DNA of 64,000 nt from Solibacillus sp. FSL R5-0449 (GCF_037975215.1 NZ_CP150239.1:534001-598000); one strand, 5' to 3'; positions 1 through 9,584 are shown, counted from the first letter of the stretch. A program made the numbers and translations. The notes: a model not told the origin generated them from the letters alone.

Positions 1-2
1 TC

Positions 3-881
3 GAGTATTATTTAAGCCGCGGTATGAATATCGATGATTTTGCACCGAACCTAAGTTTCTTCTTCTCGAACGGTCTGGACCCTGAGTATACAGTCATCGG
101 TCGTGTAGCCCGCCGCATCTGGGCTGTTGTTATGCGTGAAAAATACGGCGCAAATGAACGCTCGCAGAAGCTGAAATACCATATTCAAACATCGGGCCGC
201 AGTCTGCACGCACAGGAAATCGACTTCAATGATATTCGTACAACATTACAGGCATTAATGGCATTGCAGGATAACTGTAACTCACTGCATACAAATGCGT
301 ACGATGAGGCAATTACAACGCCTACAGAAGAATCGGTACGCCGCGCGATGGCAATTCAAATGATTATTACAAAAGAACACGGCTTATCGAAAAATGAAAA
401 CCCGTTACAAGGGGCATTTATTATTGAGGAGCTTACACAGCTGGTGGAGCAAGCGGTGCTGGAAGAGTTCGACCGCATGAATGATCGCGGCGGGGTGCTT
501 GGTGCGATGGAAACACAGTATCAGCGCGGAAAAATCCAGGAAGAATCGATGCATTATGAGCATTTAAAACATTCAGGACAACTGCCGATTATTGGCGTGA
601 ACACATATTTAAACCCGAATCCGCCATCAGAAGAAGCAATCAATAACATGGAGATCGCACGTGCTTCAAAAGAAGAAAAAGATTTGCAAATTGCAAACTT
701 GGCAAGCTTTAAAGAGGCGAATGCGGACAATAGCCAAAAAGCGCTTGACCGTTTAAAGGAAGTTGCTAAAACAGGCGGCAATATTTTTGAAGAATTAATG
801 GAGACGGTGAAAGTAGCGAGCCTTGGCCAAATTACTCAGGCGCTTTATGAAGTAGGCGGGCAGTACCGCCGAAATATGTAA
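3..881 (+). CDS. icmF: IcmF-type acyl-CoA mutase, C-terminal part (5' end cut by window)
   Basis: The reading frame is open from base 3, so the gene starts outside the window; only about 292 C-terminal residues are present. The motifs [28 protein letters not shown] and [11 protein letters not shown] are those of the substrate-binding barrel of B12-dependent methylmalonyl/isobutyryl-CoA mutases. The tail ([23 protein letters not shown]) looks most like the fused isobutyryl-CoA mutase IcmF, which carries its own G-protein chaperone domain; those upstream domains cannot be seen here. Expected role: adenosylcobalamin-dependent carbon-skeleton rearrangement of isobutyryl-CoA to n-butyryl-CoA in branched-chain catabolism. 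A stand-alone methylmalonyl-CoA mutase large subunit is the alternative. A 9-bp inverted repeat (914-922/935-943) follows but has no U-tract. Confidence 0.85.
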   Translation, partial: EYYLSRGMNIDDFAPNLSFFFSNGLDPEYTVIGRVARRIWAVVMREKYGANERSQKLKYHIQTSGRSLHAQEIDFNDIRTTLQALMALQDNCNSLHTNAYDEAITTPTEESVRRAMAIQMIITKEHGLSKNENPLQGAFIIEELTQLVEQAVLEEFDRMNDRGGVLGAMETQYQRGKIQEESMHYEHLKHSGQLPIIGVNTYLNPNPPSEEAINNMEIARASKEEKDLQIANLASFKEANADNSQKALDRLKEVAKTGGNIFEELMETVKVASLGQITQALYEVGGQYRRNM

Positions 882-1043
882 GTTTTATTGATAGTAGCAT
901 GCGGAAAACAACTTAATAACTAGCCTTATTTACTTAGTTATTAGAAAAAAATGCAAAAAAATGAACTTAGAATACCACGAGTGCGGGAAATTTCGTTATA
1001 CTAGTAACTACATGGACGATCTGATGAAGGAAGGTGCGTAATA

Positions 1044-1202
1044 GTGCAACAGTATGTACATTATATTTTAATTTTAGCATGCCTAATCGCCACCTTCTTT
1101 TTATATAACCGACAACTAGCAGCAATCCCTTTGCTGCTTTTATCCTTCATTTTATTTTATGTTGCGTATAAAAAAGTAACAAATTTAAAAAACAAGAAAT
1201 GA
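1044..1202 (+). CDS. small two-helix membrane protein, unknown function
   Basis: A 52-codon frame starts with GTG at 1044, seven bases after a strong Shine-Dalgarno (AAGGAAGGTG, 1027-1036). The product has two hydrophobic stretches (about residues 5-20 and 26-42) separated by a short polar turn (YNRQ), and ends in a lysine-rich tail (YKKVTNLKNKK), as expected for a hairpin membrane protein with a cytoplasmic basic end. A possible -10 (TATACT) lies about 45 bases upstream. I do not recognise a family. The good ribosome site, coherent topology and position between two conserved genes make it more likely real than chance, but there is no homology evidence. Confidence 0.55.
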   Translation: MQQYVHYILILACLIATFFLYNRQLAAIPLLLLSFILFYVAYKKVTNLKNKK

Positions 1203-1338
1203 AACTAGCATAGTGATAGCATGTTTGTATATAATGGGTATTATGCTTATATCCACCCAGTTGATGTACAAGCTTCAGCGGAAGAACGGGTATAAGATTT
1301 TCGGCAGATGTTAAGGATTTGGAAGACGAATCCAAACG

Positions 1339-1360
1339 CAATTACGCCGAGTCGTAATTG
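1339..1360. repeat. dispersed palindromic repeat, copy 1
   Basis: An imperfect 22-bp palindrome (CAATTACG...CGTAATTG) lies 38 bp upstream of the rpoE start. A closely matching copy is at 50798-50819 upstream of tagA, and the matching stretch continues on both flanks for a few bases. Sequence further upstream here (about 1250-1290) has the look of a longer repeat body. It could be a mobile REP/MITE-like unit or a regulatory palindrome. Confidence 0.5.
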
Positions 1361-1398
1361 ATAAATAGACATGTAAGAATGGAAAGGACGTGCACGAT

Positions 1399-1980
1399 TT
1401 GAACTTTCGTGGTATGACAGATGAACAATTAGCAGAAGAGTCATTAATCGACTTAGCATACGCACTACTAGAAGATAAAAAACAAGCAATGCCGTTAAAT
1501 GAATTATTAAAAGGAATTCAAGCTTTAAATGGTATTTCGGATGAAGAATTAAAATCTCGTTTAGTACAATTTTATACAGACTTAAACGTAGAAGGCCGTT
1601 TCTTATTGAACCATGAAAATGGCTGGGGTTTACGTGAGTGGTATAAAGTAGAAACAATCGAAGAAGAAACAGCGCCAACAATCAAGACACGTAAGAAGAA
1701 AGCAAAAGCTGTTGACGACGAAGACGAAGATGAAATTATCGACCTTGAAGAAGAGGATGTATTATTCGAGGAAGACTATGATGAATTCGTTGACGACGAT
1801 GAAGAAGAGGAAGAAGTGGATGAGGACATCGACTTCGTTGAAGAAGACATTGAAGAAATCGATTCTGACATCGATGAAGAAATAATCGATGAAGATGATA
1901 CATTTATCATCGAGGATGATGAAGAAGAATTAGAAGAAGAGCTAGATGAGGAATTAGAAGAAGACGAAGATATAAAATAA
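1399..1980 (+). CDS. rpoE: DNA-directed RNA polymerase delta subunit
   Basis: Delta is a Firmicute RNA polymerase accessory subunit that promotes recycling and selectivity. The N-terminal half (to about residue 90) is the folded HARE-HTH domain, with YALLEDKKQAMPLNELL and QFYTDLNVEGRF. The C-terminal half is an almost uninterrupted Asp/Glu tract that competes with nucleic acid for the polymerase. TTG at 1399 is preferred because it sits 11 bases after GGAAAGG. An in-frame GTG at 1390 is only two bases from that site, and an ATG at 1414 is a third option. The first codons lie shortly after a palindromic dispersed repeat (1339-1360). pyrG follows, as in Bacillus. Confidence 0.93.
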   Translation: MNFRGMTDEQLAEESLIDLAYALLEDKKQAMPLNELLKGIQALNGISDEELKSRLVQFYTDLNVEGRFLLNHENGWGLREWYKVETIEEETAPTIKTRKKKAKAVDDEDEDEIIDLEEEDVLFEEDYDEFVDDDEEEEEVDEDIDFVEEDIEEIDSDIDEEIIDEDDTFIIEDDEEELEEELDEELEEDEDIK

Positions 1981-2007
1981 GATTTCCGCATTGGAAATTG
2001 AAAGTGC

Positions 2008-2034
2008 TTGACTTCTATTTCAGTTCCGTATAAT
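2008..2034 (+). promoter_or_regulatory. candidate SigA promoter of pyrG
   Basis: TTGACT (2008-2013) and TATAAT (2029-2034) are near-consensus but only 15 bp apart. Ten bases downstream is GGGCTCC (2044-2050). A transcript starting with GGGC is the feature needed for CTP-sensitive reiterative initiation at pyrG in Bacillus. Confidence 0.55.
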
Positions 2035-2043
2035 CTTTTACTT

Positions 2044-2119
2044 GGGCTCCTTTAAAAAGGAGATTGACCGTATAAGTTATACGCTCCCCCTGCAAAATAG
2101 TGCAGGAGGAGCGTTTTTT
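2044..2119 (+). promoter_or_regulatory. pyrG leader with CTP-responsive attenuator
   Basis: The leader begins GGGCTCC, forms a small hairpin (CTCCTTT/AAAGGAG, 2048-2063) and then a terminator: a 13-bp stem with one mismatch (2082-2094/2101-2113) followed by TTTTTT. The 5' arm of the stem contains CTCCCCC. In B. subtilis pyrG, low CTP causes addition of extra G residues at the 5' end, and the poly-G pairs with such a pyrimidine run to block termination. The parts needed for that mechanism are visible here; function is inferred by analogy. The same hairpin would also end rpoE transcription. Confidence 0.7.
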
Positions 2120-2136
2120 ATTTTTTCATGCGTTTT

Positions 2137-2189
2137 AATTAGAAAAACATTCCCTTGCATGTAAGTAGCAAAAGAGTGTTTTTCTAATT
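2137..2189. repeat. 13-bp perfect inverted repeat before pyrG
   Basis: AATTAGAAAAACA (2137-2149) and its exact complement TGTTTTTCTAATT (2177-2189) flank a 27-base loop, ending 25 bp before the pyrG start. There is no U-tract, so it is not a plain terminator. The arms carry the ATTAGAA word seen in the 21-bp arrays, but only once each. Confidence 0.55.
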
Positions 2190-2214
2190 TGTTTTAAAAG
2201 AAGGAGGAATTTGT

Positions 2215-3819
2215 ATGACAAAGTATATTTTCGTAACAGGTGGGGTAGTTTCATCACTTGGTAAAGGGATTGTAGCAGCATCTTTAGGTCGTCTATTAAA
2301 AAATCGTGGATTGGAAGTAACAATTCAAAAATTTGATCCATATTTAAATATTGATCCAGGTACAATGAGCCCATACCAGCATGGTGAAGTTTTCGTAACA
2401 GATGATGGTGCAGAGGCGGACTTAGACTTAGGTCACTATGAGCGTTTCATCGACATTAACCTTGGTAAACACTCAACTGTTACTTCAGGTAAAGTATATC
2501 AATCGGTACTAAACAAAGAGCGCCGCGGTGATTACAATGGTGGTACTGTTCAAGTAATTCCTCACGTAACAAATGAAATTAAAGATCGTATTCAGCGTGC
2601 TGGCCGTGAAACTTCTGCTGATGTTGTCATTACGGAAATCGGCGGTACTGTAGGTGACTTCGAATCACTTTCTTTCCTTGAAGCGATTCGTCAAATGCGC
2701 CGTGATTTAGGTCATGAAAATGTTATGTATATCCACTGTACGTTAATGCCTTATATCGCAGCAGCCGGTGAAATGAAAACGAAACCGACACAACACTCTG
2801 TAAAAGAGTTACGTTCATTAGGTATTCAGCCAAATATCATCGTTTTACGTACAGAACAACCTGTACCACAAGACATGAAAGAAAAAATCGCGTTATTCTG
2901 TGACGTACGACCTTCTGATATTATCGAATCACGTGATGCAGAGCATTTATATGAAGTGCCATTAAATCTTCATGCACAAGGCTTTGACCAAATCGTTCTT
3001 GATCATTTTGGCATTACAGCGCCAAAAGCGGATATGACAGATTGGAAAGAGCTTGTACATTTAGTGAAAAACTTGGAGCACAAAACACGTATCGCTTTAG
3101 TAGGTAAATACGTAGAATTGCAAGATGCGTATATTTCAGTTGTAGAAGCATTGAAACATGCTGGATATGTATACAATTCAGATATCGAAATCGACTGGAT
3201 CAATGCAGAACACGTTACAGCGGAAAATGTGGATGAATTATTAGGACAAGCAGACGGTATTTTAGTACCAGGTGGTTTCGGCGACCGTGGTGTTGAAGGG
3301 AAAATCGAATCAATCCGTTATGCACGTGAAAACGATGTACCGTTCTTCGGTATTTGCCTAGGCATGCAAATGGCAACAGTAGAATTTGCACGTAATGTTA
3401 TGGGCTTGGAAGGTGCACACTCAACAGAACTGGACAAAAACACGAAGTACCCGATTATCGATTTCCTACCGGATCAATCAGAAGATACAGATATCGGCGG
3501 AACATTACGTCTTGGTTTATACCCATGTAAGTTAAAAGAAGGATCTCGTGCACGCGCGGCATACAATGGTGAAGAGCTAGTTTATGAACGTCACCGTCAC
3601 CGTTACGAGTTCAACAATGAATTCCGTGAAGCAATGGAAGCGGAAGGTATGGTATTCTCAGGTTTATCTCCTAACAATAAGTTAGTAGAAATCGTTGAGT
3701 TACCGGAAAAGAAATTCTTTGTGGCTGGTCAATTCCACCCAGAATTAATTTCACGTCCACAGCGTCCACAACCATTATTCCGTGAGTTCGTTGGCGCGGC
3801 ATTTAACAATAAAAAGTAA
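2215..3819 (+). CDS. pyrG: CTP synthase
   Basis: Converts UTP to CTP using ATP and glutamine, the last step of pyrimidine nucleotide synthesis. The N-terminal amidoligase domain begins [16 protein letters not shown] (nucleotide-binding loop) and runs to about residue 265. The class I glutamine amidotransferase domain follows, with the nucleophile in FGICLGMQ (about C381) and the His-Glu pair in QFHPELIS near the C-terminus. The length of 534 residues is typical. ATG at 2215 follows GAAGGAGGA. Expression is probably set by the upstream attenuator (2044-2119), and a strong terminator follows at 3846. Confidence 0.98.
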   Translation: MTKYIFVTGGVVSSLGKGIVAASLGRLLKNRGLEVTIQKFDPYLNIDPGTMSPYQHGEVFVTDDGAEADLDLGHYERFIDINLGKHSTVTSGKVYQSVLNKERRGDYNGGTVQVIPHVTNEIKDRIQRAGRETSADVVITEIGGTVGDFESLSFLEAIRQMRRDLGHENVMYIHCTLMPYIAAAGEMKTKPTQHSVKELRSLGIQPNIIVLRTEQPVPQDMKEKIALFCDVRPSDIIESRDAEHLYEVPLNLHAQGFDQIVLDHFGITAPKADMTDWKELVHLVKNLEHKTRIALVGKYVELQDAYISVVEALKHAGYVYNSDIEIDWINAEHVTAENVDELLGQADGILVPGGFGDRGVEGKIESIRYARENDVPFFGICLGMQMATVEFARNVMGLEGAHSTELDKNTKYPIIDFLPDQSEDTDIGGTLRLGLYPCKLKEGSRARAAYNGEELVYERHRHRYEFNNEFREAMEAEGMVFSGLSPNNKLVEIVELPEKKFFVAGQFHPELISRPQRPQPLFREFVGAAFNNKK

Positions 3820-3845
3820 TTGATTTGAGGTTAGGACAAAACCCC

Positions 3846-3884
3846 AAAAAGCTATTTTTCTCTTTGAGAAAAATAGCTTTTTTT
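3846..3884 (+). terminator. Rho-independent terminator of pyrG
   Basis: GCTATTTTTCTC (3851-3862) pairs with GAGAAAAATAGC (3866-3877) around a TTT loop, followed by a run of seven T. Confidence 0.9.
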
Positions 3885-3978
3885 GCTGAGCGTTTTCTTA
3901 ATAAGGATGTTCTTATTATCCAACAGGGTTTCTATTTCTGTCCCACCACCTTTTTCTTGAAAATTGTTTCATTACATA

Positions 3979-4020
3979 AAAAGACGACTCTCAAGCCAAC
4001 AGGCCATAAGAGTCGTCGTT
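3979..4020 (-). terminator. terminator of the minus-strand ywjG gene
   Basis: GACGACTCT (3984-3992) and AGAGTCGTC (4010-4018) form the stem. Read on the minus strand it follows the ywjG stop codon directly and ends in TTTTT. Confidence 0.8.
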
Positions 4021-4023
4021 AAA

Positions 4024-4596
4024 TTATGCGAATGGTGACGGGTGGCTGTCCATTAATTCGTCATCTTCTTCATCATCGTCCACGAGCATTTCATCGAATT
4101 CCATCTTAATCGCTTCATAAATATATAAAGCTGCTATAAGGTGCGGGAATACGATGCGTTCGCCGAGTTTTGCAGGATGCGGTAAAATGCCGCCGCGAAC
4201 TTTCAATGAAATATACGTATAAGCAAGATCGCTCAACGGATTGTCATCACCGGCCACTTCACTTGCGACAGCCGCAAATGGAATGAACTCTGCATGCAGT
4301 TGCTGTGCAAGGTTTAAAGCCTGTTCATCTGTTGCGTGACGCGTAAAAATAATGACACGGTCAGCAGGCAAAAGTTCAACGTTTTCTGTATAGCGGGCAA
4401 ACTTGGCAAATTTACCTTCCCCAAGCTCTGCATTGATTGCAACAGCTTCCATTTCACCAAATGCCGCAAAGTAAATTGTTCCTTGCCCAATTGCTGCCTG
4501 TGCCAATAATCGTGCAGTTTCTTCAATAGATTCTTCTTCAGTTTGCTGAATGCGCTGCAGAAGACCTGTTAATTGCGTAGTTAAAATTTTAGACAT
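4024..4596 (-). CDS. ywjG: DUF2529 family protein (YwjG)
   Basis: A 190-residue protein placed between pyrG and spo0F and on the opposite strand, exactly as ywjG in B. subtilis. The fold suggested by the family is SIS-like: short hydrophobic strands (GTIYFAAFGE, RVIIFTRHA, FIPFAAVASE) alternating with helices, with the segment LKVRGGILPHPAKLGERIVFPH near residue 140. The C-terminus is acidic (DDDEEDDE). Biochemical function is unknown. It is divergent from spo0F across a 133-bp gap and ends at its own terminator (3979-4020). Confidence 0.85.
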   Translation of the reverse strand: MSKILTTQLTGLLQRIQQTEEESIEETARLLAQAAIGQGTIYFAAFGEMEAVAINAELGEGKFAKFARYTENVELLPADRVIIFTRHATDEQALNLAQQLHAEFIPFAAVASEVAGDDNPLSDLAYTYISLKVRGGILPHPAKLGERIVFPHLIAALYIYEAIKMEFDEMLVDDDEEDDELMDSHPSPFA

Positions 4597-4729
4597 ATTT
4601 ACACCTCAAAGTTATTATAAAATTGTGTACATAAAAAAGCAAAAACACAAACTCTCTACATAAAAGAGGGGAAAGCAATTTATAATCGAATGTAATTAGT
4701 ATAAATTATTATTATAATGGGGGATCACA

Positions 4730-5101
4730 TTGAAGGGGATATTAATAGTAGACGATCAGCAAGGAATCAGGATGCTTCTAAATGAAGTATTTAAAAAAGA
4801 AGGATTCACAACATATTTAGCCGCAAACGGATTTGATGCGATAAAAATTGCACAGGAAAATGCACTTGATTGCGTTTTGCTGGATATGAAAATACCCGGA
4901 ATGGATGGACTGGAGATTTTAGCCCGTTTGAAAGAAGATCACCCGGAGCTGCCTGTAATGATGATGACTGCCTATGTGGAGCAGCATATGATGGACAGAG
5001 CGAACGAATTAGGGGTAGTGAAATATTTTACAAAACCTTTTAATATTTTTGAAGTACGGGATGAGGTTAATAAATTAGTAGAAAAGACTGAAAAAATATA
5101 A
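4730..5101 (+). CDS. spo0F: sporulation phosphorelay response regulator Spo0F
   Basis: A single-domain receiver protein (123 aa) with no output domain. It carries phosphate from the sporulation kinases to Spo0B and so to Spo0A. The acidic pocket is D8-D9, the phosphoacceptor is D52 in LLDMKIPGMDG, the switch threonine is in MMTAY and the conserved lysine in FTKPF. The start is TTG at 4730, eight bases after GGGGG. Family members often begin with a few more residues (MMNEK), which are absent here. The upstream region holds TATAAT-like sequence and a weak SigH-like pair (AGGGGAAA, 4667-4674, and CGAAT, 4687-4691) with shorter than usual spacing; SigH control is known for spo0F but is only suggested here. 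Confidence 0.95.
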   Translation: MKGILIVDDQQGIRMLLNEVFKKEGFTTYLAANGFDAIKIAQENALDCVLLDMKIPGMDGLEILARLKEDHPELPVMMMTAYVEQHMMDRANELGVVKYFTKPFNIFEVRDEVNKLVEKTEKI

Positions 5102-5115
5102 ATGAAACAGGCGAG

Positions 5116-5143
5116 CAGGCAGTAGCGCATACTGTCTGTTTTT
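5116..5143 (+). terminator. terminator of spo0F
   Basis: CAGGCAGTA (5116-5124) pairs with TACTGTCTG (5130-5138) with one G-U, followed by five T. Confidence 0.85.
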
Positions 5144-5287
5144 GTTATGATTAATCTAAATGTTTTTGTCATTTCATGTGATTTTGCATAGAATTGACGA
5201 TGAAAAAATACTTAAAAAAAGCATTTTGTGCAAACTATGTTTTTATAGCAGCAAACTAATTATGTATCTTCGAGGAGGATTTTAATA

Positions 5288-6142
5288 ATGGCATTAGTTT
5301 CAATGAAAGAAATGTTAATTAAAGCAAAAGCGGAAGGTTATGCAGTAGGTCAATTCAATATTAATAACCTAGAGTGGACACAAGCCATTTTACAAGCGGC
5401 AGAAGAAGAAAAATCACCGGTAATTCTAGGTGTCTCTGAAGGTGCCGGGAAATATATGGGCGGTTTCATCGCTGTCGTAAAAATGGTTGAAGGCTTAATG
5501 GAAAGCTACAAAACAACTGTGCCAGTAGCAATTCATTTAGACCATGGTTCAAGCTTCGATAAATGTAAAGAAGCAATCGACGCTGGTTTCTCTTCTGTTA
5601 TGATTGACGCTTCACATCATCCATTCGAAGAAAATATTGAAACGACTAAACAAGTTGTTGACTATGCACATGCAAAAGGCGTATCGGTTGAAGCAGAACT
5701 TGGTACTGTAGGCGGCGAAGAAGACGGTGTCATTGGCGGCATTATGTACGCAAACCCGCAGGAGTGTAAAGCACTGGTTGAAGCTACAGGTATTGACTGT
5801 TTAGCTCCAGCATTAGGTTCTGTTCACGGTCCATACAAAGGTGAACCAAACTTAGGATTCGCTGAAATGGAAGAAATCTCTACATTAACAGATGTACCGT
5901 TAGTATTACATGGTGGAACTGGTATTCCAACAAAAGATATTCAACGTTCAATTTCTTTAGGTACAGCAAAAATTAATGTCAACACTGAAAACCAGATCTC
6001 GGCTACGAAAGTAATCCGTGAATTTTTAGAAAATGATAAGAAAACATATGATCCACGTAAATATTTAGGTCCAGCTCGTGAAGCGATTAAAGCTACAGTA
6101 ATCGGTAAAATGCGCGAATTTGGCAGCTCTGGAAAAGCTTAA
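5288..6142 (+). CDS. fbaA: class II fructose-1,6-bisphosphate aldolase
   Basis: A zinc-dependent aldolase cleaving fructose-1,6-bisphosphate to DHAP and glyceraldehyde-3-phosphate, and working in reverse for gluconeogenesis. Visible motifs: AIHLDHGSS (catalytic Asp and zinc His), [30 protein letters not shown] and KINVNTENQ. The 284-residue length is normal for the Bacillus FbaA type. ATG at 5288 follows a clear GAGGAGG. It lies between spo0F and tal as in B. subtilis. A long hairpin (6236-6249/6265-6277) and a terminator (6300) separate it from tal. Confidence 0.97.
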   Translation: MALVSMKEMLIKAKAEGYAVGQFNINNLEWTQAILQAAEEEKSPVILGVSEGAGKYMGGFIAVVKMVEGLMESYKTTVPVAIHLDHGSSFDKCKEAIDAGFSSVMIDASHHPFEENIETTKQVVDYAHAKGVSVEAELGTVGGEEDGVIGGIMYANPQECKALVEATGIDCLAPALGSVHGPYKGEPNLGFAEMEEISTLTDVPLVLHGGTGIPTKDIQRSISLGTAKINVNTENQISATKVIREFLENDKKTYDPRKYLGPAREAIKATVIGKMREFGSSGKA

Positions 6143-6299
6143 TTGATAGAATGAAGCTTCTTTCACAGAAGTCTTTCTAAAGCTTTGCTTAAAAGACAGC
6201 TAAATTATTACCTATTTAATGCGTAATAATGAATCCACAAAAGAAAAGTGCACAAAATAAACGTACTTTTCTTTGTGAACACGTGTTTTTCAACATAAG

Positions 6300-6335
6300 A
6301 CATCTCGTTCACAACTTGAGCGAGATGTGTTTTTA
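6300..6335 (+). terminator. terminator between fbaA and tal
   Basis: ACATCTCGTTCA (6300-6311) pairs with TGAGCGAGATGT (6317-6328) with one G-U and a 5-base loop, followed by a T-rich tail. Confidence 0.85.
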
Positions 6336-6368
6336 TAATCAAATGTAAATCAATCGGAGGCTATTATA

Positions 6369-7019
6369 ATGAAATTTTTTATCGATACAGCAAACTTTGA
6401 CGAAATTAAAGAAGCATACTCTTGGGGGATTCTTTCAGGTGTAACGACAAACCCATCATTAGTTGCAAAAGAATCAGGCGTGAACTTCCACGACCGCTTA
6501 CGTGAAATTGCAGAGCTAGTAAACGGCTCAGTTTCTGGTGAAGTCATTTCTTTAGACGCTGAAGGAATGATTCGTGAAGGGGAAGAATTGGCAGCGATTC
6601 ACCCGAATATTACTGTTAAACTTCCAATGACTCCGGAAGGATTAAAAGCATGTAAACATTTCTCTGAAAAAGGGATTAAAACGAACGTAACATTAATTTT
6701 CTCTGCTAACCAAGCATTAATGGCAGCACGCGCAGGCGCATCTTATGTATCTCCTTTCTTAGGACGTTTAGATGATATTGGTCAAGATGGCGTAGAATTA
6801 ATCCGTGAAATTGCTGAAATGTTTGCTATCCACGAAATTGACACGGAAATTATCGCCGCTTCTATTCGTCACCCGCAACATATTACGCAAGCTGCATTAG
6901 CTGGCGCACATATTGCAACAACTCCATACAAAGTTTTACAGCAACTGTTTAATCATCCATTAACAGACAAAGGAATTGAAGGATTTTTAGCGGATTGGGC
7001 AAAGCGTGAAGGGAAATAA
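6369..7019 (+). CDS. fsa: transaldolase-like fructose-6-phosphate aldolase
   Basis: A small (216 aa) class I aldolase of the MipB/TalC group. The Schiff-base lysine lies in [11 protein letters not shown] (about K83), with the family opening [14 protein letters not shown] and the later motifs [22 protein letters not shown] and AASIRHP. Members act as transaldolase in the pentose phosphate pathway or as fructose-6-phosphate aldolase; sequence alone does not settle which. It corresponds to B. subtilis ywjH (tal) by position. ATG at 6369 follows GGAGG. murAB starts 64 bp downstream with no terminator evident, so co-transcription is likely. Confidence 0.93.
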   Translation: MKFFIDTANFDEIKEAYSWGILSGVTTNPSLVAKESGVNFHDRLREIAELVNGSVSGEVISLDAEGMIREGEELAAIHPNITVKLPMTPEGLKACKHFSEKGIKTNVTLIFSANQALMAARAGASYVSPFLGRLDDIGQDGVELIREIAEMFAIHEIDTEIIAASIRHPQHITQAALAGAHIATTPYKVLQQLFNHPLTDKGIEGFLADWAKREGK

Positions 7020-7083
7020 TAAGAATACCTCACAGCAGTCTAATTTACTGTGAAATCTTTTCCAATGTAAGGGAGAACACAAA

Positions 7084-8361
7084 ATGGATGTTTATAAAAT
7101 TCAAGGCGGAAATCGTCTAAAAGGTAAAATAACCGTTAGCGGTGCAAAAAACAGTGCAGTTGCTTTAATTCCTGCATCAATTTTGGCTGATTCTTCCGTT
7201 ACCATTGGAGGAATTCCAGAGATTTCAGATGCATGGACGTTAAAGGCACTACTCGAAGAAATTGGCGGCGAAGTAACATTTGAAAATGGCAAGATGACGA
7301 TTGATCCATCAAAAATGGTTGCAATGCCGCTGCCAAACGGTAATGTTAAAAAGTTACGTGCTTCCTATTATATGATGGGTGCGATGCTCGGCCGTTTTAA
7401 ACAGGCGGTAATCGGCATGCCAGGCGGATGTTTTTTAGGGCCGCGTCCAATTGATCAGCATATTAAAGGTTTTGAAGCTTTAGGAGCAAAAGTAACAAAT
7501 GAGCACGGTGCAATTTATTTACGCGCAGAAGAACTAATCGGTGCGAAGATTTATCTGGACGTTGCAAGTGTCGGCGCCACAATTAATATTATGTTGGCGG
7601 CAGTGCGTGCAAAAGGGAAAACTACAATCGAAAATGCAGCGAAAGAGCCTGAAATTATTGATGTTGCAACACTATTAACGAATATGGGTGCGAACATTAA
7701 AGGGGCAGGAACGAGCGTTATTCGTATTGAAGGTGTCGATGAGTTAAAAGGCACAAAACATACAATTATACCGGACCGGATCGAAGCAGCTACATTTATG
7801 ATTATGGCTGCAGCGATTGGTGATGGTGTACTCGTCGATAATGTTATCCCGCTTCATATGGAAGCCGTCACAGCGAAACTTCGTGAAATGGGTGTAAGTG
7901 TTGAAGAGAATGAGGAAAGCATCTTCATTTCCAAGCAAACGAAACTGCAGGCAGTTGATGTGAAAACACTTGTCTACCCAGGATTCCCGACCGATGTTCA
8001 ACAGCCTTTATCTGTATTAATGACACAGGCAGAAGGCACATCGATGATTACAGATACGATTTATTCTGCCCGTTTCAAGCATATAGATGAACTGCGCCGT
8101 ATGAATGCAAAAGCTCGTGTTGAAGGCAATACAGCCATCATTCAAGGACCTGCATCTTTGGAAGGATCCACGGTAACGGCAACAGATTTACGCGCGGGTG
8201 CGGCATTAGTATTAGCTGGACTTATCGCAAAAGGTGAAACAGAAATTCACGATATTTACCATATTGAGCGCGGCTATAGTTCATTAATTGAAAAGCTGTG
8301 TGCAATCGGTGCAAATATTCGTAAAGAGTCCATTGTCATTAATACAAAGAATAATGCATAA
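7084..8361 (+). CDS. murAB: UDP-GlcNAc 1-carboxyvinyltransferase, second paralogue
   Basis: Transfers enolpyruvate from PEP to UDP-GlcNAc, the first committed step of peptidoglycan synthesis. The opening ISGAKNSAV-type motif ([16 protein letters not shown]), the catalytic cysteine in [13 protein letters not shown] (about C116, the fosfomycin target) and [12 protein letters not shown] are present; length 425. By synteny (tal-murA-glpX-rho) it is the MurAB (MurZ) paralogue. The main MurA is encoded at 32420, so the strain has the two-copy arrangement usual in low-GC Gram-positives. ATG at 7084 follows AAGGGAGAA. Confidence 0.96.
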   Translation: MDVYKIQGGNRLKGKITVSGAKNSAVALIPASILADSSVTIGGIPEISDAWTLKALLEEIGGEVTFENGKMTIDPSKMVAMPLPNGNVKKLRASYYMMGAMLGRFKQAVIGMPGGCFLGPRPIDQHIKGFEALGAKVTNEHGAIYLRAEELIGAKIYLDVASVGATINIMLAAVRAKGKTTIENAAKEPEIIDVATLLTNMGANIKGAGTSVIRIEGVDELKGTKHTIIPDRIEAATFMIMAAAIGDGVLVDNVIPLHMEAVTAKLREMGVSVEENEESIFISKQTKLQAVDVKTLVYPGFPTDVQQPLSVLMTQAEGTSMITDTIYSARFKHIDELRRMNAKARVEGNTAIIQGPASLEGSTVTATDLRAGAALVLAGLIAKGETEIHDIYHIERGYSSLIEKLCAIGANIRKESIVINTKNNA

Positions 8362-8481
8362 ATTTGCTATTATTCGTGATCAGAATCGCGCAACGATGAG
8401 AGTATGATAATATATATTTGGGTAATAAAAATATGTTAGTTCATAATACAATTCAAAAAAGCAGTTAATTTAGGCTGTTAA

Positions 8482-8499
8482 AATCGGTTTTAACCGATT
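8482..8499. promoter_or_regulatory. inverted repeat abutting the glpX ribosome site
   Basis: AATCGGTT (8482-8489) and AACCGATT (8492-8499) form a perfect 8-bp inverted repeat with a 2-base centre, one base before CAGGAGG. As DNA it would make a good dimer operator; as RNA it would stack against the Shine-Dalgarno. Confidence 0.45.
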
Positions 8500-8517
8500 A
8501 CAGGAGGCAAACACAAA

Positions 8518-9483
8518 ATGGAACGTAGTTTATCAATGGAAGTAGTACGTGTAACAGAAGCAGCAGCGATTGCATCAGCGAAATGGATGGGACGCGGACT
8601 TAAAAATGAAGCGGACGACGCAGCAACAACAGCGATGCGTGTTATGTTTGATACAATCCCAATGCATGCGACAGTTGTAATTGGTGAAGGAGAAATGGAT
8701 GAAGCACCGATGCTTTATATCGGTGAAGAATTAGGGCTTCGAAATGGCGGACCTGAAGTTGATATCGCAGTAGATCCATTAGAAGGTACAAACATCGTAG
8801 CAAAAGGTACAAATGGTGCGATGACAGTACTGGCAATTGCAGACCGTGGCAATCTATTAAATGCGCCTGATATGTATATGGATAAAATAGCTGTAGGACC
8901 GGAAGCGGCAGGAAAAGTTGATATTAACGCTTCTGTAACATACAACTTATTGCAAGTAGCTAAAGCAAAAAATAAAGATATTTCCGATGTAGTAGCAACA
9001 CTTTTAGACCGACCTCGCCATCAGCATATTGTCGATGAAATTCGTGAAGCCGGTGCACGTATTAAATTCATCCAAGACGGTGATGTAGGTGCAGCGATCA
9101 ACACAGCATTCGATGAAACTGGTATCGATATTATGTTCGGTATGGGTGGTGCCCCAGAAGGTGTAATCGCAGCAGTTGCTTTAAAATGTTTAGGCGGCGA
9201 TTTCCAAGCGAAACTAGTACCTGAAGATGAAGAACAGCTTGCACGTTGCATTAAAATGGGTGTCGACGTAGATAAAGTATTAATGATGGAAGACCTGGTA
9301 AAAGGCGATGATGCGATTTTTGCAGCAACAGCTGTAACAGATTCCGAGCTTTTAAGAGGTGTTCAATATAAAGGTTCCTACGCACTTACACATTCAGTTG
9401 TTATGCGCGCGAAAACAGGAACAGTACGTTTTATCGAAGGACGCCACAGCATTGAAAAAAAACCAAAGTATGACCAAATTTAA
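8518..9483 (+). CDS. glpX: class II fructose-1,6-bisphosphatase
   Basis: Hydrolyses fructose-1,6-bisphosphate to fructose-6-phosphate in gluconeogenesis. GlpX-family signatures are [27 protein letters not shown] (metal and phosphate site), [14 protein letters not shown] and [11 protein letters not shown]; length 321. It lies between murAB and rho, as in B. subtilis. ATG at 8518 has the site AGGAGG 12 bases upstream, preceded by a small inverted repeat that could control expression (8482-8499). A terminator follows at 9556, so rho is probably a separate unit. Confidence 0.96.
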   Translation: MERSLSMEVVRVTEAAAIASAKWMGRGLKNEADDAATTAMRVMFDTIPMHATVVIGEGEMDEAPMLYIGEELGLRNGGPEVDIAVDPLEGTNIVAKGTNGAMTVLAIADRGNLLNAPDMYMDKIAVGPEAAGKVDINASVTYNLLQVAKAKNKDISDVVATLLDRPRHQHIVDEIREAGARIKFIQDGDVGAAINTAFDETGIDIMFGMGGAPEGVIAAVALKCLGGDFQAKLVPEDEEQLARCIKMGVDVDKVLMMEDLVKGDDAIFAATAVTDSELLRGVQYKGSYALTHSVVMRAKTGTVRFIEGRHSIEKKPKYDQI

Positions 9484-9555
9484 CTTCTCATATAATGTAA
9501 GTAGCCTCAAATAGAAAATGCCCATTTTCAAATTACTTGCACTATAATATAATAA

Positions 9556-9584
9556 ATGCCCAGTGTAAAAACTGGGCATCTTTC
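9556..9584 (+). terminator. terminator of glpX
   Basis: ATGCCCAGT (9556-9564) pairs with ACTGGGCAT (9571-9579), followed by CTTT. Confidence 0.75.

Noticed and set aside
1776-1991. Serine-rich open frame on the minus strand opposite rpoE
   Set aside because: It is the complement of the Asp/Glu codon run of the delta subunit tail; no ribosome site or domain.
4667-4693. SigH promoter of spo0F
   Set aside because: The -35-like and -10-like words exist but are about two bases too close and one base off consensus, so it is not listed as a site.
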